From the NCBI GenBank assembly GCA_016214695.1, contig JACRNY010000006.1:186001-250000 (forward strand): a DNA stretch of 64,000 nt. The letters run 5' to 3'. The notes below the pieces were generated by a model. That model was given only the letters and a program-made list of their open reading frames with translations, was not told the DNA's origin and did no database searches. Shown here in pieces: positions 1 to 11,332 of the stretch. Position 1 is the stretch's first letter. Every line of letters starts with the position of its first letter. This DNA comes from Nitrosomonadales bacterium. Lineage in GTDB: Bacteria; Pseudomonadota; Gammaproteobacteria; Burkholderiales; Gallionellaceae. The position numbers were made by a program, and so were the translations under genes.

Positions 1-680
1 GTATGCACGTCACACAGTTGCACATCGAAACCCCGCACATAGATGCGATCCAGCCGGAACAGCGGCAAACGGGATGGGTAGCTGCGTGCGGGCTGGCCGT
101 TATGCACATCGAACACGTCGCGCACGCCCAGCTCGCGCATCAACACCGGACTCAACTGGTCGCGCCAGTCGTTGAAATCGCCCGCGATGATCAGCGGCTC
201 ATCGTCGGGGATGGCACTGCGCACATACTCGATCAGCGCGCGTTTCTGCATGCGCCGCCCCTTGGCGAACAGCCCGAAGTGCGCGCACAGACAATCCACC
301 TTCTGCCCCCCGACATCCACCTCGCAATGCAGCAGTCCGCGGCTTTCGAAGCGGTGCGCCGAGACGTCCTTGTTCGAAGACTGCAAGATGGGAAAGCGGC
401 TGAGGATGGCATTGCCGTGATGCCCCGCGTCGTACACCGCGTTCATGCCGTAGGCGTGGTGCGACCAGAATTCCTCGGCGAGGAACTCGTGCTGCGGCAC
501 GCAAGGATAGTCGGTGTGGCGCTGCGGATGCCGCAGATGCTCGCCCTGCACCTCCTGCAGGAACACGATGTCCGCATCCAGCTCGCGCAGCCGCTCGCGC
601 AACTCGTGCAGCACCACGCGGCGGTTGAATTGGGAGAAACCCTTGTGGATGTTGTAGGTGGCGATCTTGAGGGAGGTCAT
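1..680 (-). CDS. Endonuclease/exonuclease/phosphatase (EEP) family hydrolase, partial
   Basis: The gene is cut by the left window edge, so about 226 N-terminal residues are visible and the C-terminus is missing. The start is the ATG at 678-680, opening MTSLKIATYNIHKG. EEP-fold hallmarks are present: the N-terminal YNIHKG (metal/phosphate site), LQEV with the metal-binding Glu near residue 42, and GDFND near residue 167. The final SDH motif of the family would lie outside the window. Members cleave phosphodiesters in nucleic acids, lipids or other substrates; the substrate here cannot be told. No signal peptide is visible, so a cytoplasmic location is likely. The closest named relatives are probably the YbhP/EEP proteins often found beside cardiolipin synthase, which is outside this view. 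Confidence 0.85.
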   Translation of the reverse strand, partial: MTSLKIATYNIHKGFSQFNRRVVLHELRERLRELDADIVFLQEVQGEHLRHPQRHTDYPCVPQHEFLAEEFWSHHAYGMNAVYDAGHHGNAILSRFPILQSSNKDVSAHRFESRGLLHCEVDVGGQKVDCLCAHFGLFAKGRRMQKRALIEYVRSAIPDDEPLIIAGDFNDWRDQLSPVLMRELGVRDVFDVHNGQPARSYPSRLPLFRLDRIYVRGFDVQLCDVH

Positions 681-847
681 GGGCGGCATTCTACCCAATC
701 GGCGGAATATCTTGCTTAGGCTAATTGCCTGCGCATTATTTTGGATCAAACGGAACGACTGCTGTTAACCCATAAGAGAGGTGGCCGCTGTGAAGAAAAA
801 CGGACACTCAGATTCGCTACGTGAACTTGCTGCCTTGTGGCGAATTT

Positions 848-1396
848 TCATTCGGAGGCTAATCTCCGCTCAATATTGCCTACAGCATCTTGCATTGCAC
901 GAAGACTCTCATCATCTCCAGTCTCGCCGAACCCGACTAGTGTATTCAATGTAATGATTTCCTTGTCCAACTTGCCCGTAAAATCCAGATCCTTAAACCC
1001 ATCCCACTGAGCGCTTTGGGCGGCGCGATATAGTGCCCCACATGCAAAATAGTCATCGCGCAACTTTCCCATTCGTTTGCGCGCATCTTGAGAGAAATAT
1101 CTAGTCCAATCCTGGGTTGGTTGGCGAACTTGCAAGGTCGGACGAATGTCTTTGACCAGAAAGTCTTGGAGGGTTTTCCGCAGCGCATGGCAGTTTATTC
1201 CAAGACGCGTCTGCTCTGACGTAATGTATTGAACTGTATATTGCTGCCTAATCTTATTCAAATCGCTCTGGCTAGGCTGATGCCGGAACACAATCATCAC
1301 AACACCCAAGACACCAATTATCACACCAGCCAATACCAATACAGCGCCTTTCCCAACTCCCAGCAGCCGACTTTTTTTGAATTGATCAAAGCCCAT
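848..1396 (-). CDS. Hypothetical single-pass membrane protein (182 aa)
   Basis: I do not recognise the family. From the ATG at 1394-1396 the protein starts MGFDQFKKSRLLGVGKGAVL and has one strong hydrophobic segment at about residues 13-37, followed by a mostly polar, helix-rich domain that would face the periplasm or cytoplasm. An upstream in-frame ATG at 1418-1420 would add eight residues (MRRRRGIN), but the chosen ATG has a GAGGG Shine-Dalgarno about six bases before it. Two Cys residues occur in the soluble part. It stands alone between a divergent-looking 167-base gap and nadA, with which it shares strand; co-transcription with nadA is possible. Confidence 0.6.
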   Translation of the reverse strand: MGFDQFKKSRLLGVGKGAVLVLAGVIIGVLGVVMIVFRHQPSQSDLNKIRQQYTVQYITSEQTRLGINCHALRKTLQDFLVKDIRPTLQVRQPTQDWTRYFSQDARKRMGKLRDDYFACGALYRAAQSAQWDGFKDLDFTGKLDKEIITLNTLVGFGETGDDESLRAMQDAVGNIERRLASE

Positions 1397-1479
1397 ATTA
1401 ATCCCTCTACGTCGCCTCACTACTTTGAGTCAGAGATGGCAGCAACTGTCCGCTTGTGGCCGAGAACAGCCGCCAAGCA

Positions 1480-2577
1480 TCAAGCATTCCCAATCCCCTT
1501 CGTCGGCAGCTTGATCTGCTTCGCAAAATCCAGCATGCGTTTGATGGGCAGCACGGCGCGCGGGATGATGGTGGGGTCGACGTGGATCTCGTTGTTGCCC
1601 TTTTCCAGCACCTCAGCCAGATTCAACAATCCGTTCATTGCCATCCACGGGCAGTGGCTGCAGCTGGTGCAGTTGGCGCCGCGCCCGGCGGTGGGCGCCT
1701 CGAGGAAGAGTTTGTCCGGGCACAGGGTGCGCATCTTGTGCAGGATGCCGTTGTCGGTGGCGACGATGAATTCCTTGTTGGGGGCGCTCTGCGCGGCCTT
1801 GATGAGCTGGGTGGTGGAGCCGACCACGTCGGCCTGCTGCACCACGGCGCGCGGCGATTCGGGATGCACCAGCACCAGCGCGCCCGGATGCTGCGCTTTC
1901 AATTCCTGCAATTCCCTGGCCTTGTATTCGTCGTGCACGATGCAGGAGCCCTGCCACAGCAGCATGTCCGCGCCTGACTCTCGCTGCACATAATCACCGA
2001 GATGGCGGTCGGGTGCCCACAGTATCTTCTTGCCCTGTTCGTGCAGGTGCTTCACCAGCGGCAGCGCAATGGAGCTGGTCACCATCCAGTCGGCGCGCGC
2101 CTTCACCGCCGCGCTGGTGTTGGCGTACACCACCACGACGCGGTCAGGATGCGCGTCGCAGAAGGGTCCGAATTCTTCGATGGGGCATGCGAGGTCGAGC
2201 GAGCACTCCGCTTCGAGGTCGGGCATCAGCACGCGCTTTTCGGGGTTGAGTATCTTGGCCGTCTCGCCCATGAAACGCACGCCCGCAACCACGATGGTCT
2301 TGGCCGGATGCTGGTGGCCGAAGTTGGCCATGTCGAGCGAGTCGGAGACGATGCCGCCGGTCGCTTCGGCCAGGTCTTGCAGGTCGGGATGCACGTAGTA
2401 GTGCGCCACCAGTACGGCATCCTGTTCCTTCAGCAGGCGCTTGATGCGCGCGATGAGTTCGGCTTTTTCGACCGGTTCCGGCTCGCGCGGCTTCTTCGCC
2501 CAAGCGTGCGCAGTGCTGCAACTGGTTTGCGCCTGATCGGGGTGCTCGTAGGCGATTTCGATTCTGCTTTCTTGCAT
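1480..2577 (-). CDS. nadA: Quinolinate synthase NadA
   Basis: NadA condenses iminoaspartate with dihydroxyacetone phosphate to quinolinate, the second step of de novo NAD synthesis, in the cytoplasm. The 365-residue protein carries the [4Fe-4S] cysteines of the family, including the C-terminal cluster [16 protein letters not shown] at about residues 300-315, and the typical [11 protein letters not shown] and [10 protein letters not shown] motifs. I chose the ATG at 2575-2577 ([11 protein letters not shown]); an in-frame start 42 bases further up would place the first residues inside the upstream repeat element. nadB and nadC are not in the window. Downstream lies the membrane protein gene at 848-1396. 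Confidence 0.96.
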   Translation of the reverse strand: MQESRIEIAYEHPDQAQTSCSTAHAWAKKPREPEPVEKAELIARIKRLLKEQDAVLVAHYYVHPDLQDLAEATGGIVSDSLDMANFGHQHPAKTIVVAGVRFMGETAKILNPEKRVLMPDLEAECSLDLACPIEEFGPFCDAHPDRVVVVYANTSAAVKARADWMVTSSIALPLVKHLHEQGKKILWAPDRHLGDYVQRESGADMLLWQGSCIVHDEYKARELQELKAQHPGALVLVHPESPRAVVQQADVVGSTTQLIKAAQSAPNKEFIVATDNGILHKMRTLCPDKLFLEAPTAGRGANCTSCSHCPWMAMNGLLNLAEVLEKGNNEIHVDPTIIPRAVLPIKRMLDFAKQIKLPTKGIGNA

Positions 2578-2604
2578 TGTGGTTCCTTGTTGTTTGAGAG
2601 GGGC

Positions 2605-2726
2605 AAATCCCCCGCTCACTTTGTTCGCCGCCCCCTTTTACTAAAGGGGGCTCAATTAATCGTTACAGGGCTGAGGTGCCCCGCCGACAGTTCCTCCCTT
2701 TAGAAAAGGGAGGCTAGGAGGGATTT
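2605..2726. repeat. MITE/REPIN-like palindromic repeat, copy 1
   Basis: This 122-bp unit begins AAATCCC and ends GGGATTT (terminal inverted repeats), and holds two internal hairpins: CCCCCTTT/AAAGGGGG near 2631-2650 and TCCCTTT/AAAGGGA near 2694-2712. It is closely matched by copy 2 at 3098-3220 in the same orientation. The unit contains the stop codon of the DUF559 gene (TAG, 2714-2716) and sits just upstream of nadA. Size, symmetry and duplication suggest a non-autonomous mobile repeat; the class is my inference. Confidence 0.75.
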
Positions 2727-3097
2727 GAGGTTGATGCATTCAGGCGCTCAGTCACAACCTGAAAGATAACATCCATCACCGCTTGCGTCTCCGCCAACAC
2801 CTGCCTGTCATCAAAGCGCAGCACCATGATGCCCAGCTTTGCCAAAGCTTCATCTCGTGCCACATCCTTGATCCGGTGTTCTGCCTCAAGATGTTGGCCG
2901 CCATCCAGTTCGATCACCAGTTTCGCTCGCGGACAGTAGAAGTCGGCGATGAACGATAACAGGGGTTTCCGGCGGTAGAACTGTACGCTGCAAACCTGTT
3001 TGCCCTTGATTCGCTGCCACAGGTATTGTTCGGCGTCGGTCATGTTGGAACGCAGTGACCGGGAAAACGGTTTCAGTGATTTGTTGTAGGGCTGCAC
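2714..3097 (-). CDS. DUF559 / Vsr-like endonuclease-fold protein
   Basis: The protein (about 127 aa) has the DUF559 layout: MTDAEQYLWQRIKGKQ, a basic FYRRKPLLSFIADFYCPRAK segment, then LVIELDGGQHLEAE with the E-x-D and downstream H/E residues of the Vsr-type PD-(D/E)XK fold. Members are suspected nucleases; no substrate is established here. I take the GTG at 3095-3097 (VQPYNKSLKPF) as start, since an ATG 24 bases upstream lies wholly inside repeat copy 2; a run of G in the repeat could act as its ribosome binding site. The last three residues (NPS) and the stop lie in repeat copy 1. The gene is therefore exactly framed by two repeat copies. Confidence 0.8.
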   Translation of the reverse strand: MQPYNKSLKPFSRSLRSNMTDAEQYLWQRIKGKQVCSVQFYRRKPLLSFIADFYCPRAKLVIELDGGQHLEAEHRIKDVARDEALAKLGIMVLRFDDRQVLAETQAVMDVIFQVVTERLNASTSNPS

Positions 3098-3220
3098 AAA
3101 TCCCCCGCTCACTTCGTTCACCGCCCCCTTTCAATAAAGGGGGCTCAATTAATCACTCCACACTTGGAGGAACCACCTCACCAGTCCATCCCTTTGAAAA
3201 AGGGAGGTTAGGAGGGATTT
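3098..3220. repeat. MITE/REPIN-like palindromic repeat, copy 2
   Basis: A 123-bp unit in direct orientation with copy 1 (2605-2726), again bounded by AAATCCC and GGGATTT and containing the same two hairpins; the central spacer differs most. Its right end supplies the stop codon of nudB (TAA, 3208-3210) and the NPS tail, just as copy 1 does for DUF559. Its left end abuts the likely GTG start of DUF559. Confidence 0.75.
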
Positions 3221-3699
3221 ACTTTTAACGCCTTCAACCGTTCCGGCAATTCCAATATCGCCGCCCGATTGCTCGGCGAGAACACTCTATCCGCCGCTTC
3301 ACGCCAGGGCAACCACTGATAACCCAGATGTTCGCGCGGCGAGAGTTGGACGGGGAGTGGCTGCGGAAGTTGCAGGCCGAAGACATGTTCGGTGTTGTGG
3401 GTGACGCCCGGCGCATAGCGGTGCCGCCAGGTCTCGTAGATCTCGTACACGTTCTGTTGCTGCCAGTCGCTGAGTGCGTAGCGCGCGGCATCCAGCCCGG
3501 TCTCTTCCATGACTTCGCGGATGGCGGTCTCGCGCAGCGTCTCGTCGCCGTCGCGGCTGCCGGTGACCGATTGCCAGTAGCCGGGATGGTCGGCGCGTTC
3601 CAGCAGCAGCACCTTCATGTCAAGCACCTGTCCTGAGCTTGTCGCAGGAGGGGTGTAGATGACGATGAGCGCGGAGACCGGCTGCTTGAAGGTTGGCAT
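3208..3699 (-). CDS. nudB: Dihydroneopterin triphosphate diphosphatase NudB (Nudix)
   Basis: A 163-residue Nudix hydrolase expected to remove pyrophosphate from dihydroneopterin triphosphate in folate synthesis. The Nudix box is complete: G, five residues, E, seven residues, REVMEETGL (residues about 45-67, from GSRDGDETLRE). Start is the ATG at 3697-3699, whose A overlaps the TGA of the barstar-like gene (TGATG), so translation is probably coupled. Position downstream of aspS is the usual one for nudB in Betaproteobacteria. The C-terminal NPS and stop come from repeat copy 2, so the native tail may have been altered. Confidence 0.88.
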   Translation of the reverse strand: MPTFKQPVSALIVIYTPPATSSGQVLDMKVLLLERADHPGYWQSVTGSRDGDETLRETAIREVMEETGLDAARYALSDWQQQNVYEIYETWRHRYAPGVTHNTEHVFGLQLPQPLPVQLSPREHLGYQWLPWREAADRVFSPSNRAAILELPERLKALKVNPS

Positions 3700-4073
3700 C
3701 AAATGTAGAAGATCCAGAACGGCTTGCCCTGCATCTTCCAGTACGTCACCACGGCCTCGAAGATATCGTTCAGTTCCTGCTCTTCCGGGGCGTCGCCGCG
3801 CAGCAGCAGGATGTATCCGGGTGCGGGACGCCAGGACAGGTCGCACAGTGAATCGACCAGGGCGTCCCAATTATGGCCGAACCAGTCCGGCGCCTTGATC
3901 ACTCGTGCCAGTTCCGCCAGCACCTCGCCCTTGCCGCGCGCATCGGCGAGGTTCGCGTCGAACACGGCGAAACCGTTCACATCGGCGCTATCCAGCAGGT
4001 CGTCCAGCGTGCAGTTGAGGCGGTAGATACCCGCTTCGCTGACCTTCATAAGCCGTGCACATAGTCCGCTCAT
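3699..4073 (-). CDS. Barstar-like ribonuclease inhibitor
   Basis: A 124-residue acidic protein of the barstar family, cytoplasmic inhibitors that cover the active site of barnase-type RNases. The family core is visible: the N-terminal strand with LDGKD-like spacing (TLDDLLDSADVNGFAVFDAN), KGEVLAELARVIKAPDWFGHNWDALVDSLCDL with the conserved WFG-NWDAL motif and acidic residues, and YILLLRG. The start ATG (4071-4073) directly follows the TGA of the RNase gene (TGAATG); an internal Met at 4047-4049 is an alternative. The partner RNase immediately upstream makes the assignment strong. Confidence 0.88.
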   Translation of the reverse strand: MSGLCARLMKVSEAGIYRLNCTLDDLLDSADVNGFAVFDANLADARGKGEVLAELARVIKAPDWFGHNWDALVDSLCDLSWRPAPGYILLLRGDAPEEQELNDIFEAVVTYWKMQGKPFWIFYI

Positions 4074-4457
4074 TCACCAGCCCTCCGCGATGCGTTGGAA
4101 ACTACGGTAGTGGTCGCCGGAATAATAGCATTCCGGCACTTTCCCGCAGACGATGCGCCGCGCGCCGCGATGGCGCACGCCGGGCGTCTTCACCGTGTAC
4201 TCATGGTAATAGCCGCGCGCTTGCTGCGGCAGGATGCGTTCATAGTTGCCGAACACCACGCCGTCGCGCGGATAAGGGAAAGGGCCGCCCTGCCGGATGA
4301 GCTGCAAGGTATCGCGGGCTTCAGCAGGGAGGCTGGAAACGGCGACGACCGCAAGTGAGGCATTGCTGCCGGAATGATCGTCACGCGCCTGTGCGAACGG
4401 CAGGCACAGCAGCAAGCCGACCAGCAGCCACCACTGTGCTTTCGCCGCGCGCCGCAT
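4074..4457 (-). CDS. Secreted barnase/RNase Sa-like ribonuclease
   Basis: A 127-residue exported RNase of the microbial N1/T1/barnase family. A signal peptide spans about residues 1-25 (MRRAAKAQWWLLVGLLLCLP, then AQA cleavage). Catalytic residues fit the family: Glu86 in YYHEYTV, Arg97/Arg101 in RHRGARRIV, and His116 in GDHYRSF. Two Cys (104 and 110) may form a disulfide. The gene lies one base past the aspS stop and directly before the barstar-like gene, so inhibitor and toxin are co-expressed. Whether it serves scavenging of RNA or competition is not shown by the sequence. Confidence 0.88.
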   Translation of the reverse strand: MRRAAKAQWWLLVGLLLCLPFAQARDDHSGSNASLAVVAVSSLPAEARDTLQLIRQGGPFPYPRDGVVFGNYERILPQQARGYYHEYTVKTPGVRHRGARRIVCGKVPECYYSGDHYRSFQRIAEGW

Positions 4458-4458
4458 C

Positions 4459-6255
4459 TTATTCCTTGGCAGCCTCGGTCGGTGCAGGCTGACGCAAGCG
4501 GATGTGCAACTCGCGCAACTGCTTCTCGTCCACCGGACTCGGGGCCTGGGTCAACAGACACTGCGCGCGCTGTGTCTTGGGGAAGGCGATCACATCGCGG
4601 ATGGATTCGGCACCGGTCATCATGGTGACGATGCGGTCCAGACCGAAGGCGAGGCCGCCGTGCGGGGGCGCGCCGTATTGCAGCGCATCGAGCAGGAAAC
4701 CGAACTTGAGCTGGGCCTCTTCCGCGTTGATGTTGAGCGCGCGGAAAACCTTGCTCTGCACTTCTTCCTTGTGGATACGCACCGAGCCGCCGCCGATCTC
4801 CCAGCCGTTGAGCGCGAGGTCGTAGGCCTTGGCCAGACATTTGCCGGGATCGGTCTCGAGGAACTCGAGGTGCTCGTCCTTGGGCGAAGTGAACGGATGG
4901 TGGCAGGCGTTCCAGCGCTTGGCTTCGTCGTCGTATTCGAACATCGGGAAGTCCACCACCCAGATCGGCTCCCATGCCTTGCCGTTGGTGTAGCCCTTCT
5001 CGTGGCCGATCTTGCTGCGCAACGCGCCCAGCGCGTCATTGACGATCTTGGCCTTGTCCGCGCCGAAGAAGATGATGTCGCCGTTCTGCGCACCGGTGCG
5101 GGCGATGATGGTCTTCAGCGCCGCTTCGTTCAGGTTCTTGACGATGGGGGATTGCAGGCCGCTCTCGTTCAGCTGGGTAATGTCGTTGACCTTGATGTAG
5201 GCCAGGCCCTTGGCGCCGTAGATGCCGACGAACTTGGTGTACTCGTCGATCTCGCCGCGCGAGAACGCGCCGCCGTTCGGCACGCGCAAGGCTGCCACGC
5301 GACCGTTCTCCGAGTTGGCCACACCGGCGAACACCTTGAATGCCACATCCTTCACCGCATCGGTGACTTCGGTGATCTCCAGCGTCACGCGCATGTCCGG
5401 CTTGTCGGAACCGAAACGGTTCATCGCCTCGGTATAGCTGATGCGCGGGAACGGGTTGGGCAGTGCCACGTTCAGCACTTCCTTGAACACGGTGCGGATC
5501 ATGTCTTCGGTGAGGTTCATGATCTGCTCTTCCGTCAGGAAGGAGGTCTCGATATCCACCTGGGTGAATTCGGGCTGGCGGTCGGCGCGCAGGTCTTCGT
5601 CGCGGAAACACTTGGTGATCTGGTAGTAACGGTCGAAGCCCGCCACCATCAGCATCTGCTTGAACAGCTGCGGCGATTGCGGCAATGCGAAGAACTCGCC
5701 CGCATGCACACGCGACGGCACCAGGTAGTCGCGCGCGCCTTCCGGCGTGGACTTGGTCAGCATCGGCGTCTCGATGTCGATGAAACCCTTGTCGTCGAGG
5801 AAGCGGCGGAAGGCGCGTGCGGTCTTGTAACGCAGCATCATGTTGTGCTGCATCTGCGGACGGCGCAGGTCGATCACACGGTGTGTCAGGCGCACGTTCT
5901 CGGACAGGTTCTCGTCGTCCAGCTGGAACGGCGGCGTGACCGAGACGTTGAGCACTTCGATCTCCTGGCACAGCAATTCGATCTCGCCGCTGGGGATGTT
6001 CTTGTTCTCGGTGCCCTCGGGACGGCGGCGCACGCGGCCGGTGATCTTCAGCACGAATTCATTGCGCACCGATTCGGCGATCTTGAACATATCGGCGCGG
6101 TCCGGGTCGCACACGACCTGTGCCAGACCTTCGCGGTCGCGCAGGTCGATGAAGATCACTCCGCCGTGGTCGCGGCGGCGATGCGCCCAGCCGCACAGAG
6201 TGACGGTCTGGCCGAGGTTGGTAACGTTGAGTTGCCCGCAATAATGTGTACGCAT
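4459..6255 (-). CDS. aspS: Aspartyl-tRNA synthetase AspS
   Basis: A 598-residue class II aminoacyl-tRNA synthetase charging tRNA-Asp (and, if non-discriminating, tRNA-Asn). The N-terminal OB-fold anticodon-binding domain ([20 protein letters not shown]), motif 2 ([18 protein letters not shown]), the bacterial GAD insertion and motif 3 ([13 protein letters not shown]) are all present. Length matches bacterial AspS. It starts at ATG 6253-6255 and is followed, after a one-base gap, by the RNase gene, so AspS appears to head the RNase-barstar-nudB part of the operon. Confidence 0.97.
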   Translation of the reverse strand: MRTHYCGQLNVTNLGQTVTLCGWAHRRRDHGGVIFIDLRDREGLAQVVCDPDRADMFKIAESVRNEFVLKITGRVRRRPEGTENKNIPSGEIELLCQEIEVLNVSVTPPFQLDDENLSENVRLTHRVIDLRRPQMQHNMMLRYKTARAFRRFLDDKGFIDIETPMLTKSTPEGARDYLVPSRVHAGEFFALPQSPQLFKQMLMVAGFDRYYQITKCFRDEDLRADRQPEFTQVDIETSFLTEEQIMNLTEDMIRTVFKEVLNVALPNPFPRISYTEAMNRFGSDKPDMRVTLEITEVTDAVKDVAFKVFAGVANSENGRVAALRVPNGGAFSRGEIDEYTKFVGIYGAKGLAYIKVNDITQLNESGLQSPIVKNLNEAALKTIIARTGAQNGDIIFFGADKAKIVNDALGALRSKIGHEKGYTNGKAWEPIWVVDFPMFEYDDEAKRWNACHHPFTSPKDEHLEFLETDPGKCLAKAYDLALNGWEIGGGSVRIHKEEVQSKVFRALNINAEEAQLKFGFLLDALQYGAPPHGGLAFGLDRIVTMMTGAESIRDVIAFPKTQRAQCLLTQAPSPVDEKQLRELHIRLRQPAPTEAAKE

Positions 6256-6296
6256 AAGTGTTTCAGTTCAGGTCGATCGGGAAATTACAAAGGGAT

Positions 6297-6914
6297 TTAC
6301 TTGTTGGCTCCGGCAAGCTGCGCAGCGTTCTCCGGCGTGGTCACCACGCCCATGGAGATGACAGCCTTGAAGGCCGCATCGACGCTGATGTCCAGTTCGA
6401 TGGTGTCGGATTTTTTCACATAGAAATAGAAGCCGTTCACCGGGCTGGGGGTGGTCGGGATGAACACGCCTACATACTCTCCATCCATTTTGCGCGTGAC
6501 CTCAGCCGGCACACTGGTCAGGAATGCCAGCGACCATGCATCGGGATGGGGATATCGCACCAGCAACACCTTGCGAAAGGCATGGCCACTGTCCGACAGC
6601 AGGGTATCGCTGACTTGCTTGACGCTGTTGTAGATGGCATTGACGAAGGGGATGCGGCGCAGCAGGCCGTCCCAGTAGGCGAGCAGACGCTGGCCGAACA
6701 CGTTGCGCACCAGCAGGCCGGTGGTCAGCACCACCACCACCGTCAGGATGACTCCCAGACCGGGGATATGCACGCCGAGCAGTTCATCCGGGTGCCAGTG
6801 GGAAGGCAACAGGCTCAGCGTCATGTCCAGCATGCCGATAATGAGGTTCAGCACCCACAGGGTGATACCCAGGGGAACCAGCACCAGCAGGCCGGTCAGC
6901 AGGTATTTCTTCAT
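6297..6914 (-). CDS. DUF502 membrane protein
   Basis: A 205-residue protein of the DUF502 family, function unknown. Two N-terminal membrane segments are clear (about residues 3-25, YLLTGLLVLVPLGITLWVL, and about 46-68, GVILTVVVVLTTGLLVRNVFG), followed by a soluble domain with IPFVNAIYNSVKQVSDTLL and the NPVNGFYFYV-like stretch typical of the family. The ATG at 6912-6914 overlaps the fmdB TGA by one base (TGATGA); this is why I prefer it over a start 48 bases upstream. The fmdB-DUF502-aspS order is a conserved betaproteobacterial arrangement. Confidence 0.9.
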   Translation of the reverse strand: MKKYLLTGLLVLVPLGITLWVLNLIIGMLDMTLSLLPSHWHPDELLGVHIPGLGVILTVVVVLTTGLLVRNVFGQRLLAYWDGLLRRIPFVNAIYNSVKQVSDTLLSDSGHAFRKVLLVRYPHPDAWSLAFLTSVPAEVTRKMDGEYVGVFIPTTPSPVNGFYFYVKKSDTIELDISVDAAFKAVISMGVVTTPENAAQLAGANK

Positions 6915-7153
6915 CAATGGGTACCAGCCGCGGGGCAGGACGCGCAGGTGGACGGCTCGCACTGGCTCGGCGGGTTCTTGAAGTCGGTCGCGTAGTAGCC
7001 GTTACCCTTGAGCTGGAAACCGGCCGCACTGAGTTGTTTGGCAAAGGTCTCCTTGCCGCATTCCGGGCAAGTGGTCAGCGGCGCATCGCTGAGCTTCTGC
7101 ATGACATCCTTCTGCGCGCCGCAACTGCTGCAACGATATTCGTAGATAGGCAT
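6914..7153 (-). CDS. FmdB-family zinc-ribbon protein
   Basis: A 79-residue putative regulatory protein of the FmdB family. The N-terminal zinc ribbon shows two CxxC pairs (CSSC at about 8-11 and CPEC at about 29-32) within MPIYEYRCSSCG. The C-terminal tail has three more Cys in a Ser/Ala-rich stretch. It is the first gene of the leftward fmdB-DUF502-aspS-RNase-barstar-nudB operon. Biochemical role unknown. Confidence 0.9.
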   Translation of the reverse strand: MPIYEYRCSSCGAQKDVMQKLSDAPLTTCPECGKETFAKQLSAAGFQLKGNGYYATDFKNPPSQCEPSTCASCPAAGTH

Positions 7154-7267
7154 GGATTGCTCCTGACATTTGAAAGGCGCGCATTATACCCTGCCCCCTC
7201 CCTGTGACAGAAGCGAATCAATGAGGCGCTGCGGAGCGGCTGCCGCTCACTGACGACTTACTGTGCA

Positions 7268-7414
7268 TCAGCCGAACCGACAGCAAGAACTGGAGTGGTA
7301 TCCACTCGCGGAATTTCCGGCATGTGTGGCCGCAGACAGCTCGACTGCATGCGTTCTGATGGAAAACACCCCGTACAAAATTATAAAAACCAACCACAGC
7401 CAAACCGGTTTCAT
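7268..7414 (-). CDS. Possible small exported peptide (48 aa)
   Basis: In the 458-base gap between fmdB and rluE, an ATG at 7412-7414 follows a GGAG ribosome binding site at a six-base distance and opens MKPVWLWLVFIILYGVFSIR, a signal-anchor-like hydrophobic start, then a short Ser/Cys-rich tail. No family is recognised. An overlapping frame continues past its stop, so it could also be a gene remnant. Apart from this, nothing else in the gap is supported. Confidence 0.3.
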   Translation of the reverse strand: MKPVWLWLVFIILYGVFSIRTHAVELSAATHAGNSASGYHSSSCCRFG

Positions 7415-7602
7415 GCGCTCTCCAGAATAGTTACCTGCCCCCGTATCTTCGGGATTCATCGAACCAAGTTCGCAACAACCATGCCATGATCACATCGCAC
7501 CACCACTGTTGATTGGAAAGGTTTTTTTATATTGCGCAGCCGAGGGGCGGCGATGAGCGGACAGCGCCTGACGACAGTCAGACATCCATTCGACCTTGTT
7601 GA

Positions 7603-10407
<2,805 letters not shown>

Positions 10408-10431
10408 TCCGGGCGCATCCCTGCAAATACG

Positions 10432-10462
10432 AAAGCCCGGTGTGAAAGCACCGGGCTTTTTT
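10432..10462 (+). terminator. Intrinsic terminator of icd
   Basis: The stem AAAGCCCGGTG / CACCGGGCTTT with a GAAAG-type loop is followed by a run of six T. It starts 24 bases past the icd stop. Confidence 0.9.
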
Positions 10463-10524
10463 ATATAGACCGAAATATATAGATAATGGTCTATATCTTT
10501 TTGGAGCGGGACTCGGGTACAAAC

Positions 10525-10557
10525 AAAAAGCCCGACGTTTTCACGTCGGGCTTTTTT
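10525..10557 (-). terminator. Terminator of the cold-shock gene, bidirectional
   Basis: The stem AAAAAGCCCGACG / CGTCGGGCTTTTT has T-runs in both directions and lies 22 bases past the cspA stop. Between it and the icd terminator is an AT-rich inverted repeat (TATAGACC/GGTCTATA, 10464-10471 and 10488-10495). Confidence 0.85.
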
Positions 10558-10579
10558 ACGGCAACAAAAAAACCGCTAA

Positions 10580-10783
10580 TTAGGCGGCTTGGATGTTGGA
10601 GGCTTGCTTACCCTTGGGGCCTTGTACCACTTCGAAGGAGACCTTTTGGCCTTCTTTGAGGGACTTGAATCCGCTCATGTTGATCGCGGAGAAATGCGCG
10701 AACAAGTCTTCGCTGCCATCATCGGGAGTAATGAAACCGAAACCCTTTGCGTCGTTGAACCACTTAACAGTACCGTTTGCCAT
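10580..10783 (-). CDS. Cold-shock protein (CspA family)
   Basis: A 67-residue single-domain cold-shock protein binding single-stranded RNA/DNA. RNP1 (KGFGFI) and RNP2 (LFAHFSAI) are intact in [20 protein letters not shown]. An AAGGAAG ribosome binding site precedes the ATG at 10781-10783. The 246 bases between it and clpS leave room for a long 5' leader, as is known for cold-regulated csp genes; a TTGACG box with a 17-base spacer and a weak -10 on the minus strand (about 10908-10936) would give a leader of roughly 120 bases. Confidence 0.95.
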   Translation of the reverse strand: MANGTVKWFNDAKGFGFITPDDGSEDLFAHFSAINMSGFKSLKEGQKVSFEVVQGPKGKQASNIQAA

Positions 10784-10969
10784 GCTTTGCTTCCTTACAA
10801 AAAACGACGGGTGGAAATGCCGTCAAATTGTTTGAATTCCAAGATCGCAAATGGGACCGCACATGGCAAAACCAGCACTGCAGATACTTTGATTCAAACA
10901 CCCGAGCGCTTTTTACCCCAGTTGAACTTGTAACGTCAAGCGCTAATTACGATTTATTTTCGAATTGAC

Positions 10970-10998
10970 TTGAAAAACTCACGCTAATCATCAAATAT
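10970..10998 (+). promoter_or_regulatory. Candidate clpS-clpA promoter
   Basis: TTGAAA (10970-10975), a 17-base spacer and AAATAT (10993-10998) lie 31 bases before the clpS start codon, in the gap divergent from the cold-shock gene. This is a consensus-like sigma70 match, not an experimental site. Confidence 0.45.
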
Positions 10999-11029
10999 GC
11001 AGACGAGTACCGGGTGAGAATAGCGAACG

Positions 11030-11332
11030 ATGGCAACCAAGCAAGAAAACGTGAACCTGCTGGAGCGCAGCAAGACCAAGCCGCCCAAGCTGTATAAGGT
11101 GATACTGATAAATGACGATTTCACCACCATGGAGTTCGTGATCGAGGTGTTGCGATCGTTTTTTTCGATGAGCCAGGAACGCGCGACGCAAGTCATGCTC
11201 CAAATACATAATGAGGGATCGGCCGTATGCGGCCTGTACCCCAAAGACATCGCCGAGACCAAGGTGAATCAGGTATCGGCGTTTGCAACGCAGCACGGGC
11301 ATCCGTTACGATGCCACACGGAGGAAAATTAA
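11030..11332 (+). CDS. clpS: ATP-dependent Clp protease adaptor ClpS
   Basis: A 100-residue adaptor that hands N-degron substrates to ClpAP. The ClpS core is complete: [20 protein letters not shown] with the NDD substrate pocket, and the helical segment [18 protein letters not shown] with the conserved pattern contacting ClpA. Start is ATG 11030-11032. It abuts clpA (stop immediately followed by the clpA ATG), the standard operon. Confidence 0.96.
   Translation: MATKQENVNLLERSKTKPPKLYKVILINDDFTTMEFVIEVLRSFFSMSQERATQVMLQIHNEGSAVCGLYPKDIAETKVNQVSAFATQHGHPLRCHTEEN

Noticed and set aside
4504-6423. Open frame of about 640 codons on the + strand
   Set aside because: It is antisense to aspS, which has full family motifs; the composition (Val/His/Asp-rich) is typical of a shadow frame in high-GC DNA.
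10464-10495. Inverted repeat TATAGACC/GGTCTATA between two terminators
   Set aside because: AT-rich with a 16-base loop and no T-run; it may be an operator but nothing supports it.
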